Assembly: GCF_015476545.1 (NCBI RefSeq) | Contig: NZ_JADMKV010000036.1 | Coordinates: 1 to 44,295, forward strand | Direction of reading: 5' to 3' | Length of the DNA stretch: 44,295 nt | Origin: Methylobacter sp. BlB1 | GTDB taxonomy: Bacteria > Pseudomonadota > Gammaproteobacteria > Methylococcales > Methylomonadaceae | Shown: positions 1 through 8,943 of the stretch, piece after piece | Position numbering within the stretch: position 1 is the first letter of the stretch | How the letters are laid out: each line of letters starts with the position of its first letter | Translations under genes and position numbers: made by a program | The notes under the pieces: generated by a model | Seen by the model: only the letters and a program-made list of their open reading frames with translations | Told to the model about the DNA's origin: nothing | Databases searched by the model: none

Positions 1-50
1 TCGCCCTTACAAGGCGAGGGTCGGGGGTTCGAACCCCTCAGCACCCACCA
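1..50 (+). tRNA. tRNA-Val (UAC), 3' part
   Basis: The window opens inside a tRNA. A 5-bp anticodon stem (TCGCC/GGCGA) encloses the loop CTTACAA, giving anticodon TAC for valine. It is followed by the T arm with the invariant TTCGAAC loop and the 3' acceptor strand ending in an encoded CCA at 48-50. The 5' half (acceptor strand, D arm) lies upstream of the window. No terminator is obvious in the 70 bases that follow. Confidence 0.95.
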
Positions 51-122
51 GACTTAAAAAGGTTTCTTATCGTTTGGAAGATCAATCTTCCAAACGGCAA
101 ACATTTCCCCCGAACAATTCCT

Positions 123-776
123 TCAAGACAAACAATCCGCATCATTATGCACTGGGTTGTTCACCCGATTGCTGACTGGCGTCAGCAGCATGTCGCGATA
201 AGCGTCTGATTGATCAAAAGACAAGACATCGGCCGCTTCGGTTTTTTTATCCAGCCAGTCAGTATAGTGTTCGGCCCCGACGATGACGGGCATGCGGTCG
301 TGGATTGATGCGATTTTTGTACCGGCGCCTGTGGTGATGATTGCACAGGAATAGATCGTTTCGGACTCATTTTCCCAATGTTCCCAGATGCCTGCAAAAG
401 CGAACAAGCGATTATCCGGATAATGGATGTGGTAAGGCCTCTTGCCTGATTCGGTACGCTGCCATTCATAAAAACCGGTCGCTGGAATCAAGCAGCGGCG
501 TTTCCTGTAAGCCGATCTAAACGCTGGCTTTTCGGCCAATGTTTCTGCCCGTGCATTGATCATTCGATTGCCGATGCTGCGGTCTTTGGCCCAAGAGGGA
601 ATCAATCCCCAATGCAGATAGGCGGCCTTGTTGCTGCCGTCTTCCAATTGAACAATATTGAGAATTTTTTGTCCTGGAGGAATATTATAGTCAGGCTGAT
701 AATTGGCCAGACGCCGCAGGCTGAAATGCTCAATAATCTGCTGCTCTGAGGCTATCAATACAAAACGTCCACACAT
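123..776 (-). CDS. yedK: SRAP-domain abasic-site protein YedK
   Basis: A 217-residue SRAP (HMCES/YedK) protein. The family crosslinks covalently to abasic sites in single-stranded DNA through the amino-terminal cysteine, protecting stalled forks. The sequence begins MCGRF, so Cys2 is exposed after Met removal. Asn74 (MINARAET), Glu104 (GFYEWQ) and His159 (SIHDRMP) match the family's active-site Asn, Glu and His, and the length is typical. Its ATG faces the ATG of the deaminase gene with one base between them, so each promoter must lie inside the other gene. Family assignment is secure; the role is from family knowledge. Confidence 0.93.
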   Translation of the reverse strand: MCGRFVLIASEQQIIEHFSLRRLANYQPDYNIPPGQKILNIVQLEDGSNKAAYLHWGLIPSWAKDRSIGNRMINARAETLAEKPAFRSAYRKRRCLIPATGFYEWQRTESGKRPYHIHYPDNRLFAFAGIWEHWENESETIYSCAIITTGAGTKIASIHDRMPVIVGAEHYTDWLDKKTEAADVLSFDQSDAYRDMLLTPVSNRVNNPVHNDADCLS

Positions 777-777
777 A

Positions 778-1683
778 ATGCACCCGCAACTGATTCAACT
801 GGAACAAACCTTCGACAAGTCCATTCTATCAAGAATTCATGATCCATTGCTTGAACGCCATGAAATCGAGTTGTGGATCAAACGCGACGATTTGCTGCAT
901 CCGGTCATCTCCGGCAATAAATGGCGAAAGCTCAAATATATTCTGGATCAGGCTTTGTCGTCAGGCGTGCATACGATCATCAGCATGGGCGGCGCTTATT
1001 CCAACCATTTGCATGCACTGGCTTATGCAGGGCGTGAATTGGGATTGAAAACGACAGGGCTTGTCCGTGGCGAACAGCCGGATGCATTAAACCCGACGCT
1101 GGCCGACGTGCAGAATTGGGGCATGGAGCTGAAATTCGTGTCTCGTTCCGATTACAGAGCGCTTCGCCACCATAAAGGCTGGCAGGATCTGCCCGGCATC
1201 GAGCCGCAGCAATACTGGCTGCCGGAAGGGGGCGCTCAGGCCTTGGCGTTGAAAGGCGTGGCGGAACTGGTTCAGGAAATCGACATACCTTATGACGTGC
1301 TCTGCGTGCCTTGCGGCACCGGCACGACGCTGGCCGGCATTGTTGAAGCCGTCCCGGAGAATGTAGCGGTTATCGGTTTTGCGGCATTGAAGAACGCGAA
1401 TTTTTTAACGGGAGATGTCGAATCGCTGCTGAGCCGGCCCTATACTAACTGGCAAATCAATCTGGATTACCATTTTGGCGGTTTCGCGCAAGTCGATGCC
1501 GAATTGATGAACTTTATCGCCGCTTTCGAGCTTAAGGCACCTATTTCGCTGGAGCCGGTCTATACCGGCAAAATGCTTTACGGGCTTTACAATTTGATTG
1601 CCAAAGGCTATTTCAAGCCCGGCCAGCGAATTATTGCTGTCCATACCGGCGGTTTGCAGGGAAAAAGAGGATTTTGCCAATGA
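778..1683 (+). CDS. PLP-dependent deaminase, ACC deaminase / D-cysteine desulfhydrase family
   Basis: A 301-residue fold-type II PLP enzyme of the ACC deaminase/D-cysteine desulfhydrase family. The motif SGNKWRKLKY near residue 45 carries the likely PLP lysine (K48); GGAYSNH near 71-77 and LPEGGAQALA follow as expected. An earlier in-frame start exists, but it lies inside yedK; the start at 778 gives MHPQLIQL, the normal family N terminus. The stop overlaps the next gene's ATG (ATGA), indicating translational coupling. Members cleave D-cysteine or 1-aminocyclopropane-1-carboxylate to an alpha-keto acid and ammonia. The residues visible do not settle which substrate is used, so I give no symbol. 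Confidence 0.85.
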   Translation: MHPQLIQLEQTFDKSILSRIHDPLLERHEIELWIKRDDLLHPVISGNKWRKLKYILDQALSSGVHTIISMGGAYSNHLHALAYAGRELGLKTTGLVRGEQPDALNPTLADVQNWGMELKFVSRSDYRALRHHKGWQDLPGIEPQQYWLPEGGAQALALKGVAELVQEIDIPYDVLCVPCGTGTTLAGIVEAVPENVAVIGFAALKNANFLTGDVESLLSRPYTNWQINLDYHFGGFAQVDAELMNFIAAFELKAPISLEPVYTGKMLYGLYNLIAKGYFKPGQRIIAVHTGGLQGKRGFCQ

Positions 1684-2339
1684 AAAGAGTGTTGGAACCG
1701 GAATTGATGGAAGATGAAGCGCAGGTCAGGGCCTATGCCGAAGCCGACTTTGAAATACCGCACAGCCAGTTCATTGAGCGCCTGCAGGTTTTCGTTAACG
1801 AACCCGACTTCAGCGGCACGGCTTTGGATTTAGGCTGCGGCCCCGGCGATATTAGCCGCCGTTTTGTCCAAGCCTATCCATTGTCCGAAGTATATGCTGT
1901 CGATGGTTCGGCGGCGATGATAAATTATGGTAAGTTATCGATAACTGATGAACTGAAATCGCGCATCAAGTTTATTCATGGTTTATTGCCTTATGTAAGC
2001 TTGCCGCAAGCCAGCTATGGCATTATCTTCAGCAATAGCCTGCTGCATCACTTGCCGGACCCTATGGTGCTCTGGGATGTCATTAAAAAATATGCCGTGC
2101 CGGGAACGCGGATAGTGGTCATGGATTTGTTACGTCCGGACGGCATTGACGAGGCACTGGCGATGGTTCAGGCCTATGCAGCTGATGAGCCGGACATTCT
2201 CAAACGGGATTTTTATCAATCGTTGCTGGCGGCGTTTCGCATGGAAGAAATCGCCGGGCAAATAGCACAGGCTGGTTTGGATCTAAACATTGAACAAATC
2301 AGCGATCGACATGTTTTTATCACAGGTATTGCAACCTGA
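1680..2339 (+). CDS. class I SAM-dependent methyltransferase
   Basis: A 219-residue Rossmann-fold methyltransferase. The SAM-binding motif I is ALDLGCGPGD at about residues 48-57, with an acidic motif II (VYAVDGS) and the post-motif region SNSLLHHLPDP, as in type 11/UbiE-like enzymes. I chose the ATG at 1680, which overlaps the upstream stop codon, over a TTG six bases earlier. It lies between the deaminase and ppk1 in one tightly packed run. The substrate is unknown; small-molecule methylation is likely from the compact single domain. Confidence 0.8.
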   Translation: MKRVLEPELMEDEAQVRAYAEADFEIPHSQFIERLQVFVNEPDFSGTALDLGCGPGDISRRFVQAYPLSEVYAVDGSAAMINYGKLSITDELKSRIKFIHGLLPYVSLPQASYGIIFSNSLLHHLPDPMVLWDVIKKYAVPGTRIVVMDLLRPDGIDEALAMVQAYAADEPDILKRDFYQSLLAAFRMEEIAGQIAQAGLDLNIEQISDRHVFITGIAT

Positions 2340-2360
2340 CAGCTTAAGGTGTAGTAAAAA

Positions 2361-4451
2361 ATGGACATAATTGAAACAGACGAAATAATAGATCTTCAAA
2401 AACCTGAGCTGTATATCAATCGTGAATTAAGTTTGCTGGAGTTTAACAAACGGGTCCTGGCGCAGGCAAAGGATGAAAAGGTGCCTCTGCTAGAGAGGCT
2501 CAATTATCTATGCATCTCCAGTTCCAACCTGGATGAATTTTTTGAGGTCAGGGTAGCCAGCGTGTTGCAGATGGCGACTATGGACCCCAAGGCGATAGGG
2601 CCGGACGGCTTGACCCCGCATGAACAATTGGAGCAGATTTCGGTCAATGCCCATCAGCTGGTTGACGAGCAATATGAAGTCCTGAATGATATTCTTATCC
2701 CGCTGCTCAGCGAGCAGAATATCCATTTCATCCGCCGCAGCAAATGGACTGAAGCGCAGCGTAAATGGCTGGAAAATTACTTCAATGACGAACTGCTGCC
2801 GATTCTGACGCCTGTCGGCCTCGATTCGGCGCATCCTTTCCCGCGCATACTCAACAAGAGCTTAAATTTCATTATCTCTCTGACCGGCAAGGATGCGTTC
2901 GGCCGCAATAGCGGCAGGGCGATTTTACAGGCGCCCCGCGCATTGTCGCGCCTGGTGCAATTGCCTGCCGAGGAGACCGGCAGCGGGCCGGCTGATTTCG
3001 TGTTTTTGTCATCGATTATTCATGCCTTCGTGGGCGACTTGTTCAATGGCATGACGGTCAAGGGCTGTTATCAGTTCCGCGTGACGCGCAACAGCGATTT
3101 CTTTGTTGATGACGATGCGATAGACGATTTATTGCTGGCTGTTGAAGGCGAGCTGGCCATGCGTAACTATGGCGACGAGGTGCGTCTGGAAATCGATGCC
3201 AATTGCCCGGAAGAAACCGTGAATTTTTTACTGGGCCGCTTCGGCTTGACGCGCGACCGCCTGTATCTGGTGCACGGCCCAGTCAATCTGAACAGGGTGC
3301 AGGAGATTATTGACTTGGTGGAGAGGCCCGATCTCAAGTTCGTGCCGTTCAAGCCCAGCGTGCCGCCGCAACTGGCGCGCAACAAGGATATTTTTGCGGA
3401 GATCAAGCGCAATGACATCCTGCTGCATCATCCGTTCGAATCGTTCTCGCCGGTTGTCGAGTTTCTTCGCCAGGCGGCCGCCGACCCGGACGTATTGGCG
3501 ATCAAGCAGACGCTGTATCGCACCGGTGCCGACTCGCCCATCGTCAGCGCTTTGGTCAAAGCGGCCAGAGCCGGCAAGGAAGTGACTGTCGTCATCGAAT
3601 TGAGGGCGCGCTTCGACGAAAAAGCCAACATCAATCTGGCATCCAAGCTGCAGGAAGCGGCCGTGCATGTGGTGTACGGCGTGGTTGGCTATAAAACTCA
3701 TGCCAAGATGTGCCTGGTGCTGAGAAGGGAAGGCAGTCAATTGTGCAATTATGTCCATCTGGGCACCGGCAACTATCATCCCAAGACGGCGCAGCTTTAT
3801 ACCGATTATGGCCTGTTTTCCTGCGATAAGGAATTAGGCGAGGATGTCCGGCGCGTGTTTGCCCAACTGACCAGCTTAGGCAAAGTGACCAAGTTGAATA
3901 AATTGTTGCAGTCGCCGTTCACCTTGCATAGCGGGCTGATCGACAAAATTGAACGCGAAATACGCCACGCCAAAAACGGCAAGCCGGCAAAAATTATCAT
4001 CAAAGTCAACGCCATCGTTGAAGAGCAAAGTATTCAGGCCCTTTATCGGGCTTCGCAGGCCGGAGTTGTCGTTAAGCTGATCGTTCGGGGCGTCTGCTGT
4101 TTGACACCCGGAATTTCCGGAGTTTCTGAAAACATAGAAGTTCGATCCATTATCGGACGCTTTTTGGAGCATGGCCGTGTGTACGCGTTTGAGAATGACG
4201 GCAGCCGGGAAATTTATACCTCCAGCGCCGATTTAATGAATCGCAACATGTTCCGGCGCGTCGAGATCTGTTTTCCCATTGAAAACAAAAAATTGCATGA
4301 TCGGATTTTGCATGATCTGGATCTGTATCTGCAGGATAACACGCAGGCATGGATACTACAGCCCGACGGCAGCTATCAGCGGCTTACGCAAACGGCTGAT
4401 GATGAACCAATACAGGCTCAGACCATGCTCCTGAACGAACTGCTGTCTTAA
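2361..4451 (+). CDS. ppk1: polyphosphate kinase 1
   Basis: A 696-residue Ppk1, full length for the family. It reversibly polymerises the gamma-phosphate of ATP into inorganic polyphosphate through a phosphohistidine. Domains run N domain (INRELSLLEFNKRVL near the start), head domain, then two phospholipase-D-like catalytic domains. His447 in YKTHAK matches the autophosphorylated histidine and His604 in FLEHGR matches the second essential histidine; SSADLMNRNMFRRVE is the conserved C-terminal signature. It follows the methyltransferase by 21 bases and is followed 10 bases later by def, so co-transcription is likely. No ppx is present nearby. Confidence 0.97.
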   Translation: MDIIETDEIIDLQKPELYINRELSLLEFNKRVLAQAKDEKVPLLERLNYLCISSSNLDEFFEVRVASVLQMATMDPKAIGPDGLTPHEQLEQISVNAHQLVDEQYEVLNDILIPLLSEQNIHFIRRSKWTEAQRKWLENYFNDELLPILTPVGLDSAHPFPRILNKSLNFIISLTGKDAFGRNSGRAILQAPRALSRLVQLPAEETGSGPADFVFLSSIIHAFVGDLFNGMTVKGCYQFRVTRNSDFFVDDDAIDDLLLAVEGELAMRNYGDEVRLEIDANCPEETVNFLLGRFGLTRDRLYLVHGPVNLNRVQEIIDLVERPDLKFVPFKPSVPPQLARNKDIFAEIKRNDILLHHPFESFSPVVEFLRQAAADPDVLAIKQTLYRTGADSPIVSALVKAARAGKEVTVVIELRARFDEKANINLASKLQEAAVHVVYGVVGYKTHAKMCLVLRREGSQLCNYVHLGTGNYHPKTAQLYTDYGLFSCDKELGEDVRRVFAQLTSLGKVTKLNKLLQSPFTLHSGLIDKIEREIRHAKNGKPAKIIIKVNAIVEEQSIQALYRASQAGVVVKLIVRGVCCLTPGISGVSENIEVRSIIGRFLEHGRVYAFENDGSREIYTSSADLMNRNMFRRVEICFPIENKKLHDRILHDLDLYLQDNTQAWILQPDGSYQRLTQTADDEPIQAQTMLLNELLS

Positions 4452-4461
4452 GAGGTTCACC

Positions 4462-4983
4462 ATGCGCGAGATTGTCCAATTGGGGGCCGAGGCACTAAGA
4501 AAAAAGGCGGAAGCGGTTGGTGATGTGCATGACGATGATATCCGGCGGATAATCGCCGATATGCAGAGCACATTGGCGGGTACGCAGGGCGTCGGCATTG
4601 CCGCGCCCCAGATCGGCGAGTCAAGACGGATCATTATCGTGGCATCGCGGCCTACGCCTCGCTATCCCCATGCGCCGCAGATGGAGCCAACAGTCATGAT
4701 CAATCCGGCATTTGAACCCTTGTCGGATCATAAAGAAAAGGACTGGGAAGGCTGTTTAAGCATTCCGGGCATCCGCGCCTTGGTGCCGAGGTATCGGGAG
4801 ATCCTGATCCGTTATACTGATCAGCAGGGGAATTTCGTGGAATTAAAGCTGGATGGCTTTGTTGCCCGGATTTTTCAGCATGAGTATGATCATCTGGAGG
4901 GCAGGGTGTATCTGGATAGCGTTGAGAATAATCGGGATATTTTTTCCGAGAGAGAATATTTCAAACTGATGGAAGGCTGTTAA
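4462..4983 (+). CDS. def: peptide deformylase
   Basis: A 173-residue metal-dependent peptide deformylase that removes the N-formyl group from nascent proteins. All three family motifs are present: GVGIAAPQ (43-50), EGCLS (96-100, metal ligand Cys98) and HEYDH (140-144, ligands His140 and His144, catalytic Glu141). It begins 10 bases after ppk1 with an AGAGG site in between. The usual partner fmt is absent, so this is probably an extra deformylase rather than the def-fmt copy; that is inference. Confidence 0.95.
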   Translation: MREIVQLGAEALRKKAEAVGDVHDDDIRRIIADMQSTLAGTQGVGIAAPQIGESRRIIIVASRPTPRYPHAPQMEPTVMINPAFEPLSDHKEKDWEGCLSIPGIRALVPRYREILIRYTDQQGNFVELKLDGFVARIFQHEYDHLEGRVYLDSVENNRDIFSEREYFKLMEGC

Positions 4984-5149
4984 ATAAAAAACGTATCCCT
5001 TTGCTAGTATTGGCTGGCTACCCACTCAAGTATTAATGCCAAAACTTAAGTCAGAAAATTTTTTGCCAGTTTCAGATTAACAATCGAAACATTAAGTAGT
5101 CTATGATGCCTAAGTATTAAGACCTAAGTATTAACACTGGGAGAACATC

Positions 5150-5455
5150 ATGAGGACATTTAAACTTGACGATGGTACTGAGTGTTTGGCGAAGGATTTT
5201 GTCGATGGCTATTCTAAATTTACGCTTGATGACGGTACTGAGTATTTGGCAGAAGATTTTATCGATGGGTATCTAATTGATCCGCTCTTGTTGGAGGAAA
5301 GACCGATACCAAAATCGCCTTTCATCATGCGTCATATCAGTCATAAATTTTCAGTGCATTATTTAATTAGGGGATGCATCATCTGTTTGGGTATATTTGA
5401 TAATTTTGAAGATGCCCTGGGCTACGCTAAAAATATGCCTTTCAAGCACAATTAG
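5150..5455 (+). CDS. small protein of unknown function with internal repeat (paralogue A)
   Basis: A 101-residue protein I cannot assign to a family. Residues about 4-21 (FKLDDGTECLAKDFVDGY) are repeated at about 24-41 (FTLDDGTEYLAEDFIDGY), so the N-terminal unit occurs twice in tandem. The remainder (KSPFIMRH, FSVHYL, FEDALGYAKN) matches the gene at 5612. There is no signal peptide or membrane segment; the protein is small and acidic. The ATG is preceded by GGGAG at a good distance. The upstream DNA (aagtcag then cagattaacaat) is shared with the second copy, so promoter and gene were duplicated together. Confidence 0.7.
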   Translation: MRTFKLDDGTECLAKDFVDGYSKFTLDDGTEYLAEDFIDGYLIDPLLLEERPIPKSPFIMRHISHKFSVHYLIRGCIICLGIFDNFEDALGYAKNMPFKHN

Positions 5456-5611
5456 GCCCAAGGCTTAGCACGGTTTTACACTGCTTTAACCAACGGTAAC
5501 TTCCGGGACGGTGCGGGAAAATAAAAATTTAAGTCAGTCAGCTACAGATTAACAATTCTGGGACCAAATGGTCATCATGATTATGACTAAGGTTAAGGCC
5601 TGGGGGTAATC

Positions 5612-5869
5612 ATGACTAAGTTTAAACTTGACGATGATACTGAGTATTGGGCTGAAGATTTTGTTGATGGATACCTGATTAATCCGCTCTTTTTACCTAA
5701 TGTGTTGACTCCCAAATCACCTTTTATCATTCGCACTGAACATGGATTTTCGGTTCATTACTTAAATACCGGCGCTGGTGAGCAGTTCATGTGTTGGGGC
5801 GTTTTCGAGAGTCTTGATGATGCTCTAGACTGCATCAAGAACGGGTCCATTTTTCGTAATGGACATTAA
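5612..5869 (+). CDS. small protein of unknown function (paralogue B)
   Basis: An 85-residue paralogue of the gene at 5150, with a single copy of the N-terminal unit (FKLDDDTEYWAEDFVDGYL) followed by the shared body: KSPFIIR, FSVHYL, then SLDDALDCIKNG. GGGGG precedes the ATG. No homology to a named family is apparent to me. The single unit here against two in the neighbour suggests that A gained a repeat. The next gene starts 243 bases downstream, so the pair stands alone. Confidence 0.7.
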   Translation: MTKFKLDDDTEYWAEDFVDGYLINPLFLPNVLTPKSPFIIRTEHGFSVHYLNTGAGEQFMCWGVFESLDDALDCIKNGSIFRNGH

Positions 5870-6112
5870 TATTGGCGCAATTATTAACCACGTTTTCTCC
5901 TTTTCCTTCTTCTGCATTTCGATGGTGCCGCCTGGCTAGACTTTAGCGGAGCAGAACTTGAATTGCAGATGTAATATCTATATCAAATCATCTTTTTTTA
6001 AAATAAACATCACAAACGGTGATATTATAAAGAGCTAATATTTGAAGCTTTTATTAAAGCTACAGCTCAATAAAAACTATAAAATACTTGGATAAAATTT
6101 CAGGAAATTGCA

Positions 6113-6997
6113 TTGAATCCCAACCATTTACTTACTTTCGCCGTCGTTGCCCGTTTCAAGAGCATCACGCTGGCCGCGCAGCATCTGCATTTGGGGCAGC
6201 CGGCCGTCTCGGGACAGCTAAAGTTGCTGCAGAGCGAGGTCGGTGAGGCGCTTTACGAGCGCAAAGGCCATCAGATCGAATTGACTCCGGCCGGTAAAGG
6301 CTTGCTGGAATATGCCCAGAAAATGGATGCCGATTTCAATCAGGCTATCGACTATGTGCGTTGTCTGCAACAGATCAATACCGGTTTTCTGCGTTTGGGC
6401 TCCACCACTACGATCGCCAGCTTTTATCTGCCTCAGCATGTTGTGCAACTGCAGAAGCTGTATCCGGGGGTACAGGTATTTATGAAGACCTGGGATACGG
6501 CAGAAATCATCCGCAACCTGGGCGACCTTGATCTGGGCTTTATTGAAGGGCCGGTGGACGAGGATGAATTGCCAGGCAATTACGAGGTTGTACCGTGGCA
6601 GGATGATGAAATCGTGCTGGTTTTGCCGGAAGATCACAGCGTAGCGCAGGAGTATCCGGAAAGCGTGCCTTTGGAGGTTTTTACCCAGCATCCGGTGATT
6701 TGGCGCGAACCCGGTTCGGGAGCCCGGCATGTGGTCGAGCGGGCTTTGGCCGCAGCCGGCATCGCAGCGCCCGTCAGTATCGAAGTGACCGGCGTTTCCG
6801 GCATCAAAGAGTCGGTCAGGGCAGGGTTGGGCATCGGTTTCGCCTCTTCGCAGGCGCTGCGCCATGAGGCCAAAGGCCTAGTGGCGCGGCGCATCAATCC
6901 GCCGGACGGCCTGTTCTGGCATTTGAATATTGTTGCGCCCAAGCAGATCATTCAGTCCAGGGTGACTAAGGCATTTTTGGAATTGTGCCTTAAATGA
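6113..6997 (+). CDS. LysR-family transcriptional regulator
   Basis: A 294-residue LysR-type regulator. The winged helix-turn-helix occupies about residues 1-60 (HLLTFAVVARFKSITLAAQHLHLGQ and so on), followed by a periplasmic-binding-like effector domain with GSTTTIASFYLP at about 93-104. The start is TTG, with AGGA about 7 bases upstream and no in-frame ATG nearby that keeps the HTH intact. It lies 30 bases before the metallohydrolase gene in the same direction, which is unusual for LysR proteins (often divergent) and suggests co-transcription with, or control of, the relay genes. The ligand is unknown. Confidence 0.88.
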   Translation: MNPNHLLTFAVVARFKSITLAAQHLHLGQPAVSGQLKLLQSEVGEALYERKGHQIELTPAGKGLLEYAQKMDADFNQAIDYVRCLQQINTGFLRLGSTTTIASFYLPQHVVQLQKLYPGVQVFMKTWDTAEIIRNLGDLDLGFIEGPVDEDELPGNYEVVPWQDDEIVLVLPEDHSVAQEYPESVPLEVFTQHPVIWREPGSGARHVVERALAAAGIAAPVSIEVTGVSGIKESVRAGLGIGFASSQALRHEAKGLVARRINPPDGLFWHLNIVAPKQIIQSRVTKAFLELCLK

Positions 6998-7027
6998 ATA
7001 AGTTTCAGGTTTTTACCAGAGGATAAT

Positions 7028-7942
7028 ATGAGATTTTTGTTTGCTTTAATTCTGTCGGCAGGTAGTGCCTATGCAACAGCTGCACAGGTCCTGTCGGTAA
7101 CGGAAGTTGCTCCCGGCATTTATACGCATAGGGGTGTGCATGAATTGCCCGATACTAAAAATCATGGCGCTATCGCCAACATCGGTTTTATTGTCGGCGA
7201 ACACTGTGTAGCGGTTATTGATACGGGCGGCAATCCGCAGCAGGGCGAATCCTTGAAACTGGCGATCAAACACGCGACTTCCAAGCCGGTTTGCTACGTT
7301 ATCAACACACATGTCCACCCGGACCATATCTATGGCAACAAGGCCTTTAAAGAAGCCGGGGTCAAGTTCGTAGGTCATGAAAAACTGGCCCGGGCCATGG
7401 CGACACGCGGCGCTTACTATATCGATAAGGCAGCCGACCAACTCGATGTCAAGCTGACTGCCGACGATATTATTCCGCCTGATATAGCCGTCAAAGATCA
7501 CCTGGATATCGATCTGGGCGGACGCACATTAAAGCTGACAGCCCATTCTGCGGCGCATACCGATAATGATCTGACCGTCTATGACGAACAGACCGACACC
7601 TTATGGATATCGGATTTGCTGTTTATAGAGCATTTGCCCGTGATAGACGGCAGCCTGAAAGGATGGTTGGCCGAGCTTGAAATACTGGAAAGTCATCCTT
7701 ACAAGACGGTGATTCCGGGGCATGGGCCGATAGTCAAGGATTGGCCGAAAAGCATGCAGCCTGAAAAAGACTATCTGGAAATGCTGCTGACGGAAATCAG
7801 GGCCATGATCAAGCAGGGCAAGTATCTGGAAGAGGCCGTGGAAACAGTCGGCTATTCAGCGAAAGGGCAATGGCAGTTGTTCGATCAATTCCACCGCAAA
7901 AACGTCACGACCGCTTTTGCCGAGCTGGAATGGGAAAATTGA
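7028..7942 (+). CDS. periplasmic MBL-fold zinc metallohydrolase, quinoprotein relay type
   Basis: A 304-residue metallo-beta-lactamase-fold protein with a signal peptide (cleavage probably after about residue 19). The zinc motif THVHPDH (His95, His97, Asp99, His100) and a later ligand in TAHSAAHTDND are clear. It resembles the SoxH-related proteins called 'quinoprotein relay system zinc metallohydrolase', found with PQQ dehydrogenases of methylotrophs. The SoxYZ-like carrier directly downstream supports this. The relay role is a family-level proposal, and the substrate is unproven. Confidence 0.8.
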   Translation: MRFLFALILSAGSAYATAAQVLSVTEVAPGIYTHRGVHELPDTKNHGAIANIGFIVGEHCVAVIDTGGNPQQGESLKLAIKHATSKPVCYVINTHVHPDHIYGNKAFKEAGVKFVGHEKLARAMATRGAYYIDKAADQLDVKLTADDIIPPDIAVKDHLDIDLGGRTLKLTAHSAAHTDNDLTVYDEQTDTLWISDLLFIEHLPVIDGSLKGWLAELEILESHPYKTVIPGHGPIVKDWPKSMQPEKDYLEMLLTEIRAMIKQGKYLEEAVETVGYSAKGQWQLFDQFHRKNVTTAFAELEWEN

Positions 7943-8002
7943 TTTTTACGATATCGGCAAGAATCTTGCCGGTGTTTTATTTAGCGATTGGAGTTTTATA
8001 GT

Positions 8003-8836
8003 ATGAAAAAACAGAAAACAAGATCCTGGCTTCTTGCTTTGCTGCTGATGCCGGCGCTGGCTTTGGCGGAAGGCGACGAGACTGAATGGACCAGCAAGAT
8101 AAAGAATCAGTATTTTGCCGGCAAATCGATCGAGGAATCCAATGACATCATCGAAATCGAGGCGCCTTACCGGGCAGAAGATCCGGCGCTGGTGCCTATC
8201 AAGATTGTCAGCAAGATACCTCAAACTAAAGACAGCTACATTAAAAAAGTCCTGGTGCTGGTCGATAAAAACCCGTTTCCGTATGTCGGCGAGTTCGAAT
8301 TTGCCCCGGAAAGCGGCAAGGCCGATCTGGCGATGCGGGTTCGGGTCAATACTTACAGCAATATCAGCGCTATCGCTGAAATGAATGACGGCAAGCTGGT
8401 CATGACCAAGAAGTTCGTTAAAGCCAGCGGAGGCTGCTCCGCCCCAATAGGCGCCGATCTCGATGCCGCCATGCAGCGCCTGGGCAAGATGAAATTCAGG
8501 CTCGATGAAGGCGTTAAAATCGGCGAGCCGAACCTCGCTCAACTGCTGATCAGTCATCCGAACATTACCGGCATGCAAATGGATCAGGTTACACGGTTCG
8601 TGAAGAAATCCCACTTCGTCAAGGAAGTGCGCGTTTCATTTAACGACAAGCCGATCCTGACCGCCAAAACCGATATCGCAATCAGCGCCGACCCTAATTT
8701 CAGGTTTTACTTTGTTCCGGACAAAGCCGGCGTGTTGAAGGCCGAGGTTTCCGATACCTCATGCGAGAGCCCGACCAGCCGCGATGCCTGTACGGCCGGC
8801 AACAGCTATAGTGAAACTTATACGCTCAATCCCTGA
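8003..8836 (+). CDS. quinoprotein dehydrogenase-associated SoxYZ-like carrier protein
   Basis: A 277-residue exported protein. The ATG at 8003 has GGAG nine bases upstream; an earlier TTG would spoil the signal peptide (MKKQKTRSWLLALLLMPALA, cleavage before EGDE). The N-terminal half is SoxY-like and ends in GGCSAP, with Cys145 as the presumed swinging-arm cysteine. The C-terminal half (from about 165) is SoxZ-like, so this is a SoxYZ fusion. In Sox systems the cysteine carries sulfur intermediates; in methylotroph relays its cargo is unknown. No soxA, soxB, soxX or PQQ dehydrogenase is next to it. Confidence 0.8.
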   Translation: MKKQKTRSWLLALLLMPALALAEGDETEWTSKIKNQYFAGKSIEESNDIIEIEAPYRAEDPALVPIKIVSKIPQTKDSYIKKVLVLVDKNPFPYVGEFEFAPESGKADLAMRVRVNTYSNISAIAEMNDGKLVMTKKFVKASGGCSAPIGADLDAAMQRLGKMKFRLDEGVKIGEPNLAQLLISHPNITGMQMDQVTRFVKKSHFVKEVRVSFNDKPILTAKTDIAISADPNFRFYFVPDKAGVLKAEVSDTSCESPTSRDACTAGNSYSETYTLNP

Positions 8837-8863
8837 TCTTGAGCTGTCGATAGATCGCTGATT

Positions 8864-8914
8864 AACCGCGAAGGTCACGAAGGAACTGTAAAAAACTTCG
8901 TGCCCTTCGTGGTT
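8864..8914. repeat. imperfect inverted repeat between convergent genes
   Basis: Arms 8864-8882 and 8896-8914 pair at 17 of 19 positions (aaccgcgaaggtcacgaag against the complement of cttcgtgcccttcgtggtt) with a 13-base loop. It sits between the 3' ends of the SoxYZ-like gene and a minus-strand lipoprotein, where it could act as a two-way terminator. It lacks a T run, so a REP-type dispersed element is equally possible. Confidence 0.6.
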
Positions 8915-8943
8915 TCAAGCGTTGATCAGGTAATTTGCCCGGA

